A stretch of DNA of 64,000 nt. It comes from Tetrahymena thermophila SB210 (lineage: Eukaryota > Ciliophora > Oligohymenophorea > Hymenostomatida > Tetrahymenidae). The notes beneath the pieces are model-generated. The model was not told where the DNA came from. It saw only the letters and a program-made list of their open reading frames with translations, and did not search any database. Made by a program: the position numbers and the translations under genes. The stretch spans positions 37,397-101,396 of the forward strand of contig NW_002476179.1 of NCBI RefSeq assembly GCF_000189635.1, in the 5' to 3' direction. The stretch's first letter is position 1. Every line of letters begins with the position of its first letter. Shown here piece after piece: positions 1-12,465 of the stretch.

Positions 1-3000
1 TAGAATTATTTTTATTTATTTTAGATTTTATTTTAATAAATATGAAAAACATTTCTGACAACATTATTAAATTGAATTCTTTTGAAGAACAAGCAATTTA
101 TCATTTCAATTTATATTTTAGTATTTTTATAAAATAAAATAATCCTACAACCCGATTCTTCCATAAATACAAAAAACGATGATAAAATCTTGACATCACA
201 ATATAAATTTAACTTTAAAAATTACATTTATTTTAAATAAATTTCTCAAATTATTAATTAATTGATATTTTTTTCAACTAGCCTCTTTATTTTACAAATT
301 TAAAATATCATTTTTTTTTGTTGATCGTTTTCAATCTAACACATTCTAATATTTTAATAAAATACTCTCAAGACAAAGAAAATAATTCATAATTTGTTAT
401 GAAGAAATTGAAAACCATAATAAAAAATAAAATAAAAAACAATCTTTTGTAATTAAAAATTATATTTACAGAATATCTAATTTCAAAGTTTTTAGATTAA
501 CACATTTTTTTAGATTAGAACCTAAATTTATTGCCCCCTAACCCTAAACTAAGTTTTAACTGTTATTTTATAAAAAAAATAATAACTATTTATAGAATAA
601 CTCTAAATAGATGATTAAATTAAATTTTAATAAATATATTCAAACAAATTTCAATAATAAGGAAAAATTTAAGAATAAATACGAGAGATCTAGAGTTAAA
701 TGTGAAAGCTAAGCACACCTTGATAACTCCAAGCCTAAATTCAACGCACCCTGATTTCCAATTTTATTTCCACTAAATAGTAATATATTTTAATTTATAA
801 GTAATTGTTTTATCATTTACTTTTCATAAATTTGAAGAAAAATAATTATATAATTACAAAAGATCTAATCTTATAATTGAGAGATTACTGCATTTTACTA
901 AAGCAGAGCCTAACTCTTATAAGCTCTAATCTCCAAGTTAGGTTTTACTTTTTTTAATTTCATTTTAATTTTATAAAAAGTAAAAAGTATTAATTCTAAA
1001 AAAGAGATTTAAAGGCTAAATAAATAATGAAGGAATTAGTAAAATTTATTTTTCTTAAAATTAAAAATTATTTTTATATTTATATTATTAATTGAAATAG
1101 AGACTAACTTTCTGATTAAGTCAAATTGAAATTAAATTTTACCACAATATTAACACCAAAGAAGATAAATTTTTATTTTTAGCTAAACCTTAGCATAAAA
1201 TTTAAAAACCTTAAGCACCAATATCATTATTATACCTTTTAATTTTTTAAAGAAACTGAAATTGAAGAGAAATCATAATTCATCAAAAAAGTAGTTGAAA
1301 AACAGCAAATAATTGCAAAACAAATTTAAATTATTACATTCAAATTCAAATGAATCAAAAAATAATTTAATAGATTTACGAGAAATTTAAAGCTAATGTA
1401 TTTAGTTTTGTACAGTTTTAAAAGATTATTGCTAAACCTGAAACACCTATCTACCCAAAATTATTCCTACTATTAAAATATAAACATTAATAATATTTTT
1501 AAAAATAAATTTATATAAATTATTTAAGTAATTGCTAAATTTTATTTAATAAGTAGAAAGTAATTTGTTAAATTTTATTTAATGAGTAATAGATAGATAA
1601 TTAACTAATCAATCATCAATATAAATTTAAATCAAAAAAGCTTACTCTAAAGATAAGTTTAGACTTTAAAGATTGTCATAATTTTAAAATGAAAAACCTA
1701 AATCTTTGACCCCTTAATCTCCAATACTATTGTTACTATATATTAAAATAAATAATATATCTTATCTAAAGTTTTAATATTAAAATAATAATTTAGAAGA
1801 AATTTTATTTTATAAAAATTCTTTTTACCTCAAGCCTAGTGTCAGATTGGATAGAACTTTACATTTAGACAAGCCAGAACTTAAAAGTGATACACCTTTA
1901 TCATCAATATTATTAAAGCTTTATTTTAAATAAAATCTTTTTTAGTATTATGCTAAAAAAAACATAAAAAAATTCAAAATTTAAAGAAAAAAATATTTTA
2001 AATAATTAAAATTTGTAGTAATTATTGATAATACAAAAATGAAAAAATGTCTTTTACTAAAGAAAAAGGATCAAAGTTGAGAGTTTCATACATTTAGCTA
2101 GATTTAATCCTAGAGATTATGCTCCAACAGTTCCAATATTTGTGCAACTTTTATTATGATTCAAATAACCAATTTTACAGTTGAAAGAAATTTATTTATT
2201 TAAAAAAAAATTACCACAGATTTAAACATAAAGTTGAAATTTTAGTACAATTTGCTAAAGCTAAAGATAAAGCCTAAACACCTTCATCATTTATCTAGTT
2301 TTCACTAATAACAAAACAATTAAAATTAATATTTTATTTTCAAATTAATTTTATTTTTAATGTTTTTATGATGATTTAAGAGATATTTATTTTTAATAAA
2401 AGATTGTAAAAATATAAATTAATTAATTTTACTAGATGTCTAATTTGAAATTTGAGATATTAGTACAATTTTTTAAGCCAGAGCTTAAGCATTCTAATCC
2501 TCTTGCTGTGATTTTACACTCGCTTTTTGTTTTTAAATTTAATATTAAAGTTAAAAATAACTAATAAGAATTATGTTAATAAATTTTTACCTAAGTTTAA
2601 CATTTAGAATTTAAAGATTATCACATTTTCCTAAATATGAAAATAAATTTGACATATTTTCATAGCAAATATTTTTTCCACTTAAAAATAAAAAATTTAT
2701 TTTAATAATTTTGCATAAATAAATAAATCCAAAAATAAAAAAGAAGAAAATAATTTTAATTTTAAGATTAAATTAGAATAAGTGCAATCAATATTTTAAA
2801 TATCTCAAATTATCATTAATTAAGGTAAGACCGTGCAAAAAGTTAAGCTCTACAAAATAAAATAAAATCGTTTTTGTTTTTTTATTTATGAGAATAAAAA
2901 GTATTTAAAAAGAAGTTAAATAAATAAATGTTTCTTAGATAGATATTGGAAGTAATTTTATACTTGAGTTCAAAGTTAAAAGTTGAAAGCTTAGAGCAAT

Positions 3001-4973
3001 GCATTAGACCAGAAAATAAATCTAAGATTCCTTAAGATCCTATTTCTTTGTTTTATCTTTTATAAAAAATTTAAAAAACAAAATTCACTATTTTTTTATT
3101 AATAATTAAATAAAATATTTTATGATATTATAAATCAATATAAAATAAAATTAATTCATGAAATATAAGTTAAAAATACCCAAGTTAAAGAGTTAAATTT
3201 GAAAGATCTCTGCATTTAATTAGTTATTATCCTAAATTTTCTAATCCTTAGTCTTTGATTTGAGTTTATCTTTTCATAAAACAATGTTTAGTTTTGCTTT
3301 AAAAAAATATTAAACATAACAACAAACAATTCTTGATTTAAGTAGTTAAAATATTTAGCAGGAATTAAGGTTCAACATATTTTTTTTTTATTTTAGTGGA
3401 GTATTTGTTAGTTTTTTTTAGAATAATTAATGCCAAAATTACATCATTTAAAAAAAAAATTATTTGAAGAAAAAAATTGAAAATTACTTTTTAATTTTTG
3501 TATTTTTTTCAAATAAAATATTTTAAAAATTAATGATTAAGTAAAAAAGATAAATTTTAAAGATTTCTTTAAATTTATAATCAATCTTACATGAGCAAAA
3601 TTGTAAGAGTTTAGATATTAGTGCAATAAGCTAAGTTCTAATAAAAAAGTTGTAAATCTTCTTCATTATCTTTTATAATTCTATTTAAAAATAACAAATA
3701 TATTAGCTTATGAAAAACAATTAAAAAATTGTTTTAAAGTTTATTTTAGGTTTAATTCTTAAATTATTTTAAAATTAATTTATTTTAGTAATGTAGACCA
3801 AACAATAGAGTCAACATTAATATTAAAAAATTTATACTGAAGACTGATATTTAGATAAGACTGAAGCAATTTTGATGAGCTTATAAACTTTAGTTATAAA
3901 AATAAGATATTTTTTTTAATTCTTATTTAATATTTTATTACATCTTTTAGACTACAAAACAATTTTGTTTATTATATCATTTATTTTTTTTCTAGCTTTA
4001 CACTAATAATAAATTTAATTAAATTTCTTTTTCAAAATACATTGCAATTTAGTTATTTGTAATATCTCTTTTTATTTTACTAAATTTAAATAATATATTG
4101 ATTAATTAATTACTGATTCATGTTCTTGTAAAAAGTTTTACTATATTCAAAGGATGAAGAGTATTATTTCATTTTACATGAGTTTTAAAATAATTTTATT
4201 TTAGATGAATGATTTAAACTCATTTTTAATTAAAATTTAAATAATTTTTTTAAATTGACAAATTATTGTAAAAATTGCTATTATCATATTAACAGTTGTA
4301 AATAATTAATTAAGCTAATTAAAAATAAAAACACTTAAAAAATATACTTTAATATTTTTATCAAAGATCATATTATAGCTATTTTCAATATCTATTAAAT
4401 AGGACCTCTCATGATGTTTTATAATTATAAATGTTGGTTGAATCATAAATAATTAAAAACTCAATAATAAATAAAATATATTATTTAATAATGTTCTTTT
4501 TATTTACCTATTTATTTTTTGATTTTTGTGATTTTAGTTCAATTATTTAGATTAAATAACTATTTTTTTGAGTAATAAATTAATAAAATTAAATATTTAT
4601 TTAATAAAATATTTATTTCTTTTATATTATGTTAAGAAATTAATATTATTATATTAAAAGCAATTTATTTACTAAAATTTCCAATTAAATTTTTATAAAG
4701 TAGGAGTTAACTTACAAAGAATTTAGGAAATGAATGAGTAGTTTAGAATATAAATTGGAGATAGTAAGTAAATAAATAAATATATTTATAGTTATTTTCT
4801 GGCTTCAAGAAATTTAGTTATTACAAAGAGATTTTATGTTTTGAATAACTTAAAATAAATTAAGTGGTTTTTTTAATAAAACTTAAACTTTTTATAATTT
4901 TTTTTTGTTAAACAACCTTCACTAGAATTTTTTACAGCAAATAAAAGTTGAATATTATCGTATTTAGTTTAAA
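1..4973. other. Gene-free AT-rich region with a diverged repeat
   Basis: I find no reading frame in either strand that behaves like a ciliate gene. The stretch is dominated by A/T runs, but between about 300 and 3900 a richer block of roughly 60-90 bases recurs. It contains variants of GAGATATTAGTGCAATTTG, then AAGCCAGAGCTTAAG, then CTAATCCTC. Recognisable copies lie near 320, 470, 680, 865, 1100, 1185, 1405, 1650, 1840, 2070, 2230, 2435, 2595, 2960, 3185, 3595 and 3790. The copies are much diverged. Function unknown. Confidence 0.5.
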
Positions 4974-7900
4974 ATGCTAGTTAGCAAGATATACTCAGCT
5001 CTTGGTAACAAAAAGAAAGCTGAGGCTTAAAAAGTATAAGAATAAGAACTGTTGAAGGCTAAGTAAAAGGAATAGGAGAATTAAATTTAAATTTTCACTA
5101 ACCATAATTAAATCAATATGTTTATAGTAGAAGTTATGAAGTTGATGAAAGATGTAAATTATTTTATTTAATTTAAAATGAAAGTTGATTTAATTTAATA
5201 AAATTATTAGGGTAGATACCGAAGTGCAATTTCAAAAATTTATTCTTTCTTCAATTCAGATTAATGTATTCAAATTAGTAGCGTTTAAACACTAAAGCTT
5301 ATTAGGAGGTATTTTGCTTGTCTTTCTTACATTATAAAAAAAGCGAAAGCATCAGAGGGTAAACCTAGCGAATCTAAATTAAAAACACTATTCTTGCTTC
5401 TAAAAAGAGCAAATGAGTTACTTAATGAACAAAATAGGATAATATTAACATTAGTTTTAAAAGGCCAAAGTGTTCACAATGATAAAAATCCCAATATTAA
5501 CAGACTTTCAATTTAGATGGAACTTAGCTTGCAAGATATTGTTAAAATGTCTTAAAGATCTGTGTTCAAAGGACTTATTTCTTATGATTCTGAGCTAAAA
5601 AATGATCATTTTGATTTTTAAAAACACATCTCACAAAAAAATAATCCAAATGCTTAGCAAGAGATAGAAAAGGAAGAAAAGAAATTTGATATTAACTTAT
5701 TTGACAATCAAGAAGATGAATTAACTTCTACTGAAAGGGCATTTAAAAATTAATCCTAAAAGTAATAAGAATAAGAAGAAAGAAAGAAAAAGTAAATTCA
5801 AAAAAAAAAAAGTAAAAACCAAATAACTTTTGCGATTAGTAAACACTTTTCATCTTATTTACTAAAAATATAAAAATAGTCTTGTTTCAAACAAAATGTA
5901 TGATAGTTTATTCTTTGAAGCTCTGCTAATTTTGGGCATTCTACTTTAAATAAAAAAATATGATCAGCTAATATGCTCTTTCCTTAAGGAAAGCTCTTGA
6001 TTTATGCAATTAAGTCTAAGGATGTTGGGTAATTTCAAAAATTGATAATTAATTTTGTTTAAAAATAAATATTTTTTAAGGAAGACGAATATTAAAAAGA
6101 AATGGTAAATATCAAGATAGAAGTTTCAAATTTTTACTTTGAACAGCAAAGGTAATTAATTAATTTATTTTTTATATTTTATTATTACAAGTTAAATCTC
6201 AACAATTGTTAAAAATTTTTATTCATTTTTGTTTGAATTTTCATATTTCTTATTAATTTTTAAATAAAAAATAATTTAAAATTTTTTAACTTTTTTAGGA
6301 AAAATATTTAAATAATAATTTTTTTTTTACAAATTTTTTAAATAGCTTTAATTCTTGCTAAAAAATGATGAATAAAGTTTGGGATAATATTCTTTAGCAG
6401 TTCAATATCAAGCAATATATTTTACAAAATTAATATGACTTACCATAGAAACAAAAAATGAGAATAATGCATTCATTTCATGATTATGTAACAAATTTAT
6501 TTTATTTTAAAATAATTTTGAAATTTATTTTTTAAAAAATAATTTTGAAATTTATTAATAGATTTCTTTAGTAATTACTGTTTTGGGAAATATGGCTTTG
6601 TTGGAAGAGTATTAGGGAAATTTCTCTAGGTTGACAGAGTGTATTAAATTATAATTTTGGCTTGCACATAATTATTTAGAAGGTATACACGATGATATAT
6701 CTATTATATGCTCTAATAACTTAAAGAATGCTTAAAAAAAGGTAATAATATTATTAAAAGTTAAATTATAATATTTTTTGAATTTATCAAGTATGCAGAG
6801 TTTTTAACTGAAGAAGGTGAAATTCTCAGAGTTTTAGATGAGGTTTTTGGGATAAAGCAGGAAAAAAGAAATAAATTAAAATTTAATACCTGTGAAGATT
6901 AATTTTAAGAGGAGTTGAATTACAAATTCTACAAAAAGTATAAGATTGAGAAGCTAAATAAAGCATTAGTAATTTTACATAAAAGGTCTAAATCTGCAAC
7001 TAAAGAGGATCTTATGAAAGCTTATCACCTTGACTCGCCAAAAAATAGTAAGAGATTTTTATTTTAATTTTACTTTTTGTTATCATCAAAAAATAAGAGA
7101 GCATTTTTTTATCAATTTTTTTGTAAAAAATTTTAAAAAAAGAGTTGATGAATCTGCTGAAATCAAACTAAGAGGAATAATAACTAGATGCTGAGTTGTA
7201 ATAAGAAAACTAAGTGAATTAAAAACAGATTTCTATTTAATTATATGAAGATTAACTAATAAAAAATAATTCGAATAATACCACTTTAAGCACTCGGTTA
7301 TCAGAATCTTTAGGTTCACCTTTTTTAACAAATATTTCTTAAAATAATGATTTTCTAAAAGAATCATTTTTATCACCTTTATAAGGAGCATAATTTAACA
7401 CTCTAGGTGATTCCTAAGAAAAAAAGATAATGATTGATATAATAGATAATATTAAAGAAGAAGAGGATTTTGTTCTTAGTTAATAACAAGCTGAGAAAAA
7501 TTAAATGTAAAAAATAGTTTCTATGAATAACTTAACTCCTAAAGATAAATTAAATGATAGCTCAAAAATAACTGATAAGCCATCTTACACTATTAAAAGG
7601 AGGCAGTTAAGTTTTGTTAAAAGACCCCCTAAATAAATCTAAAAAGTATAATTTTAATATGGTGTTAATTAACCAGTAGTCTTAACAACTAATAAGTGTA
7701 ATAAATATTTTTTTATTTAATATTTCAAAAAAATCATTAATTTTTACAAAAAATTTTAATTCAAATTTATTTATTTATTTTCTACATTGAACAAAAATAA
7801 TTAAAAATTTTAAAAGCAAATAATGATTATGCTTTTATTTTTAGCTCCTCAATTTAATGGAAAAAAAATAAATAATTTGTGAAAGATTTTTAAAGTAAAA

Positions 7901-9557
7901 AATATTCGTTCTATGTTATTAAAGAATTTAATTTTATATTAAAAGATTGGGAACCGTAGAAATTATATAGTGAAACCCCTATTATAGAAGAAGAAAAAAA
8001 GAAATAATAAGAGTCGTATAGGAAGATTTAATCGGAAAATAATCTGGATGAAAAAGTAACAGAAGTTTCAAAAAAATAAACAAATCAACCCTTAGGACTG
8101 ATTAATATCGATAAATACTTTAAGGAATTTGTAGAAAAAGATTTGAATAGCAAATAAACTAATTTTTCTCTGGATTTGTAATTTGAAATTATTAAAATTA
8201 ATTTTTAATTATATTTTAATTGTTAATTTAGCATTAAATAGGGGATTAACTGTATTATGGAAGATGAAAGATTTGATAACAAGGAGTTTTATGATGCTAG
8301 GAAGTTTATTGAATTTAAGCTTAAGTTTAGATAGGCTGTAAAGGATGGGGATGAAGAATTAAATTTTAACAGAGGAAAAATTGGATTAAGAGAATTAGTG
8401 CACCGCGAGTTTTTGGTATTTTCCAAAAGAATTTTCGACAAATTAGCTAATTATATTTTTATTAATTGAACAGGATTTACAAGACCAAGAAGCAATTTAT
8501 CTAGATTTTCAAAAGAAAAAATAATTGATTAAGTGTAAAATTTATTTTATTTATTTATTTTATTAGTTTAAATTTTATTTATGTCAATCAAAGAAATGTA
8601 AGATTACATGATTAGATAAAAATAAACTCAGAAGCAGACTTTTGCTCAGCGATTTATGAATCATAGATAAACTCTTAATTTGCACAATGTTTATGATACA
8701 AAGCAAGAAAATGAAAGAATTTTAAGAATAAAAGAAAAGAGGGAATAGAAATTAGCAACTTTGTTTAGTTAAAAATTAAACAATAATAAATTTGAAATGA
8801 TGAAAATGCAGCAAGAGCAAAGTTCCCAGAATTAGGAATAAAAATCTATTTAGCACTACAAAGAATTTGCTAAAAAAGTATTTTAATTAATTAATCTCAA
8901 AGAGAATTTTAATAATAGTATTAAATAAAAATAGGGAATAAATTTAATAGCAGAATCTACTTTTAACAATATATAAAAGAGTAGTTAGGAAATCAAAAAG
9001 ATAATCCGAAAATCAAGTCAGTCTTTGTAAGTTCCAGACTAAATTATCACTCCTTAACTTAAAACTTAAGAATCAGAATAAAAGACTGAAAAAAGATAAA
9101 AATCACCCTAAGCTATGCAGTTATCTTCTATATCAATAACAGCTTTAAGAAAAAATTCTGAAATTAGTTATTTGAACATCAATTCTCCTTCCTCTGGTTA
9201 AAAGTAATTTTATCATACTGACAGACAAATAAATGGTAATTTTTATGAAATTTAAATTTAAATAGTTAAAATTCCTTACTTTGGAGTGATTGCTTCTATA
9301 ATAAAGTCTATTATAATTAGCTCGCTTCTAGTTGCAATATGTTTGGAACTAAGCAAGCTGCAAAAAAAGCTAAAGGTATAGGTGATATAGCTTCTTTGGC
9401 ACTAAAAATGAGAAGATAAAACGGTTAAGATGCTACAAAAAAACTTTTCAATGGGTAAGAATAAAAGAGAATAAGGAAGAAAACAGTCCACAGAAATATA
9501 TTAGAATTAATCAAAAATAGCAGTTCAGTAATTAAAAAAATTACCGATTAAATTTGA
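4974..9557 (+). CDS. Uncharacterised large helical protein, 13 exons
   Basis: Not a family I recognise. Read with TAA/TAG as Gln, the model joins 4974-5153, 5211-5811, 5880-6028, 6081-6151, 6346-6487, 6562-6741, 6792-7047, 7143-7695, 7845-8177, 8232-8415, 8474-8534, 8594-9235 and 9307-9557, giving about 1200 residues. Introns are GT..AG and all phases agree. The first 500 residues look mainly alpha-helical (coiled-coil-like K/E/Q stretch at 15-40, then helices rich in Leu, Ile and Phe), followed by low-complexity Ser/Asn/Gln linkers and a basic C-terminus. The start is the first ATG before the open frame. Least certain are the two last introns. If the final acceptor were 9266 instead of 9306, the tail would become a hydrophobic helix ending at a TGA near 9406. 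The exon from 8594 could also be a separate gene starting at ATG 8596. Confidence 0.65.
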
Positions 9558-10031
9558 TGAGATATAAAATTTAGTTAAATTAAAAGTGAGATATTTTTTA
9601 TTTATTTTCATTATTCTATTAATTTTAGTAATTTTTTTAAAATTTATATATAGGTTAAAATATCTAAATAATGTATTTATTTACGTTTCTTTTTGCTTTT
9701 AATTTCTTTTTTCCCTAAAGCTTAGTCTATTTAAAGCTCTTTTTCAAATAATTTAATATTAAATAGTCAAATTAACCCTTTCTTTTGGTATTATAAAATG
9801 CTATTTTATCTAACTGCTTTTATTTAGATCTTATTTATTTATTTTAAAAATATGTGATATTTATATCTACTATATATTTGTATGAATAAATATTATATTT
9901 TTATATGAAAATTTTGATAGTATTTCATTCTAATAATTTATTTCAATTATATTTTTTGAACCTTTTTGCCTTAGTGTGTATGTTTTATAATATATATTTA
10001 CAAAAATAAATTTAAATAAAATAAAGATAAA
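9558..10031. other. Intergenic spacer
   Basis: Very AT-rich sequence between two genes in the same direction. It must hold the 3' end of the upstream gene and the promoter of the next. I see no conserved motif. Confidence 0.5.
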
Positions 10032-11429
10032 ATGTTGGATTATAATTCAAAGTAAGAAAGCTAATAATTAATTAAAAATTTAACTATCTTCAAAGATCAC
10101 TGCTCTAAAAATTAAAGCATTTTACAATACCTTATTGAAAAATTTCAAAGTTGGGGTAGCTTGCTAGAAAGAAATAAGAATCTACCTGTTGAATTAGAGT
10201 ATCAAAAAATAGTTTAAACCTCGAAAAAATACATTAATGATATTAAAAATAATTATTAATCTTCACTATAACGGTTAAAAAACAAAGAAACTGAGAAACA
10301 ATAAGAAGTGTAGGTAAGTGAAAAATAAAATCAAACTATAGTAGAAAAAAACATTCAAAATTAATAAGAAAAATTAGATGATATTAGTTAAAATAAAAAT
10401 GATTTGTACAAGATTCAAAAAAAAGCAGTTTTTAGGATAAAGCCAAAAAAAGAACCTTAAAAACTGTCAAATTATGAGAAAATAAAAAAATCACTTAAGA
10501 AGTTTGTTTAAACTAATTATAGGATCACCCCTTTATCAAACTAGAGAAAACCTAAAAGAAAACCAGTAAATATTGATTAAGAAGAAGAATAGTTGCAAGA
10601 GAATAATTCTTTTAGTGGATCTAATGAATAAAATAAAGACTTAAAAAACTAAAATCAAAAATCCATAATTACTCCTTAGGCTAACAATGAAGCTGATGCT
10701 AATCAATCAAACTAGAGTAAAAAGATTATAGATGAAAGATCTAATATTTACGAAATAGACAACACTCTTTTAACTAAAAATGATATGTCAATTTAAAAAA
10801 TTTCAAATTTTTATATTGAAAAAAGATTTAGCTTTGAAGATTATTTGAAGTAAATTGTAGAGTTTGAGGACTACTTTGAAGTCAAAGTTCCTGATTTCTT
10901 TAAAGATAAAGAAATTCATCATTATAGAATGATCATGAATAATTATCAAATAGGTCATCTCAAAATTGATGAAGTTCTCGGAATTAAGAAACTTGTTGAG
11001 GTGTCTTAAAATTAAAGGTTAGTTTCTGCTCTTTTGTTAATTTCTGCTTCATTTTTAAGAGAATTAATAAAAAGAGCTAAAAGAATAGAAAATAACAAAG
11101 AAGAAGAATTGCTAATTGAAAAAGACATAAAAGAATCCAAAGAAAAAAATTATTTAGCTTACATAGAATAAGTCAAATTATTCGAATAGAAATATAACGT
11201 ATCTTTCCCTGAGTTTTTTGTAAGTAAAAATTCATTCATGAGAAAAGAGTATTACGAAAAGAGAATAAGTTTGGCTGTTTCTGATGAAGATTGTATAAAA
11301 ATCTTTTAAATTCATAAAGCTTATACAAGTACAAGAGGTCATTTACCAAGAGAACTCAGCTCAACCATACAAATAACAGAATCTTAATTACAATGTATTT
11401 TTGCCAGAGCTTAATATCTTTTAAAATGA
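10032..11429 (+). CDS. Uncharacterised single-exon protein with an internal duplicated module
   Basis: A continuous 465-codon frame with ciliate code (many TAA/TAG as Gln) from ATG 10032 to TGA 11427-11429, without introns. I do not recognise the family. The first 90 residues are helical. Residues about 90-250 are low-complexity and rich in Lys, Gln and Asn. The C-terminal 200 residues form an ordered helical region. Inside it two segments resemble each other: one near residue 280 with YFEVKVPDFF and one near 390 with YNVSFPEFF. Each follows a charged helix and is followed by a Tyr-containing helix, so the end is probably a tandem repeat of a roughly 100-residue domain. An Ala/Leu-rich helix lies between them. 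No signal peptide or membrane segment is evident. Confidence 0.75.
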
Positions 11430-12465
11430 GGGGATTGATTTTCCTTAAAATTAATATTTTCAAAAAGAGATATTTTCGTTTAAAATATATGCACTTTATG
11501 TTAGTTTTAACAGTTCTCAAAACCATTAAAATTAGATTTTAAAAATATTTAATTAATTTAATATTGAATAAGTTTATTTCATTTTGTAATATTTATTGTC
11601 TGGCTTAAAAAGTTTCGAATATTTATTTTTTTTAAAAAAGTAATCATAATAATAAGAATTATAATATTCTATCAAAATTAATTATTGTGCGTATATAGAT
11701 TGAGGGTGCCTCTAATTTTTAAATATATACTACACCGTTTTTTTTAGCACTTATTAGTTATATGGTAAGATAAATTTTTGAGTTATTCAATATTCCAAGC
11801 TTATTAAGCCTATTGAGCAGACGATTTTTAATATAAACAAGTTATTAAAAAAGAAAAAGCTTTGAATTTAAATATAATTAATACATTTTTTCTATGGAGC
11901 TTATAAATTTACTTAACTAATTTATTTATTAATTAAAGAAAATTTGATTTCAGATATAAAAAAAGATGTTGCAATAGATTAAATTATAAAATTGATACTG
12001 AATAAAAGATTGTTTAAATAGCTTGTTACTGATCCTTTTTGATCCTTACTTGCTTTAAGAAAAATAAAATTTATATGAACAGTATTTGGTAGCATAAAAA
12101 AAAAAATATATATATGCTAAACTGAAGAATTTAATGTAAAATTTAAGACATTAAAATTTATTTTGTTCTAGTTAAATATGAGGTAAAAGTTAGTTTTCTT
12201 CTTTTCAAAGAACTTAAAATTATTAAATATAGTTAATATAAAATATAATATCTCGAAGTTGTTTTTATATCATAATAATGTAAGGGATTTTATTATCAAT
12301 TGATTGCGGTGATAAACAAGTAGAGATAACTTTAATTACTGTTCCAACAATGAAAGCTTGCAAATATTAAATTATCATAATAAAAAAAACAAATTTTTAA
12401 TTTTTTTTTTTCTATTAAATTAATTAAGGAAATAAATTGTATACTAATTAATAATTTATCTTAGT
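11430..12465. other. Intergenic region, 1.0 kb
   Basis: No coding frame seen. Mostly A/T, with one compact structured element at 11687-11745 listed separately. The last 100 bases should contain the promoter of the calpain gene. Confidence 0.5.
11687..11745 (+). ncRNA. Possible small structured RNA with T8 end
   Basis: GTG plus GTATATA at 11687-11697 can pair with TATATAC plus CAC at 11724-11735. Inside this, ATT-GAGG (11699-11705) can pair with CCTC-AAT (11709-11716) around a three-base loop. Eight T residues follow at 11738-11745, as for an RNA polymerase III terminator. This is structure seen by eye in AT-rich DNA. I recognise no known RNA family, and no promoter was identified. Confidence 0.2.

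Noticed and set aside
1..4973. CRISPR-like array
   Set aside because: Repeats are diverged, the spacing is irregular, and the organism is a eukaryote.
9236..9408. Membrane-anchored ending for the 13-exon gene
   Set aside because: An earlier acceptor at 9266 gives a hydrophobic helix, but the reading then soon stops; the later acceptor gives 84 more codons of protein-like composition. Not settled without RNA data.
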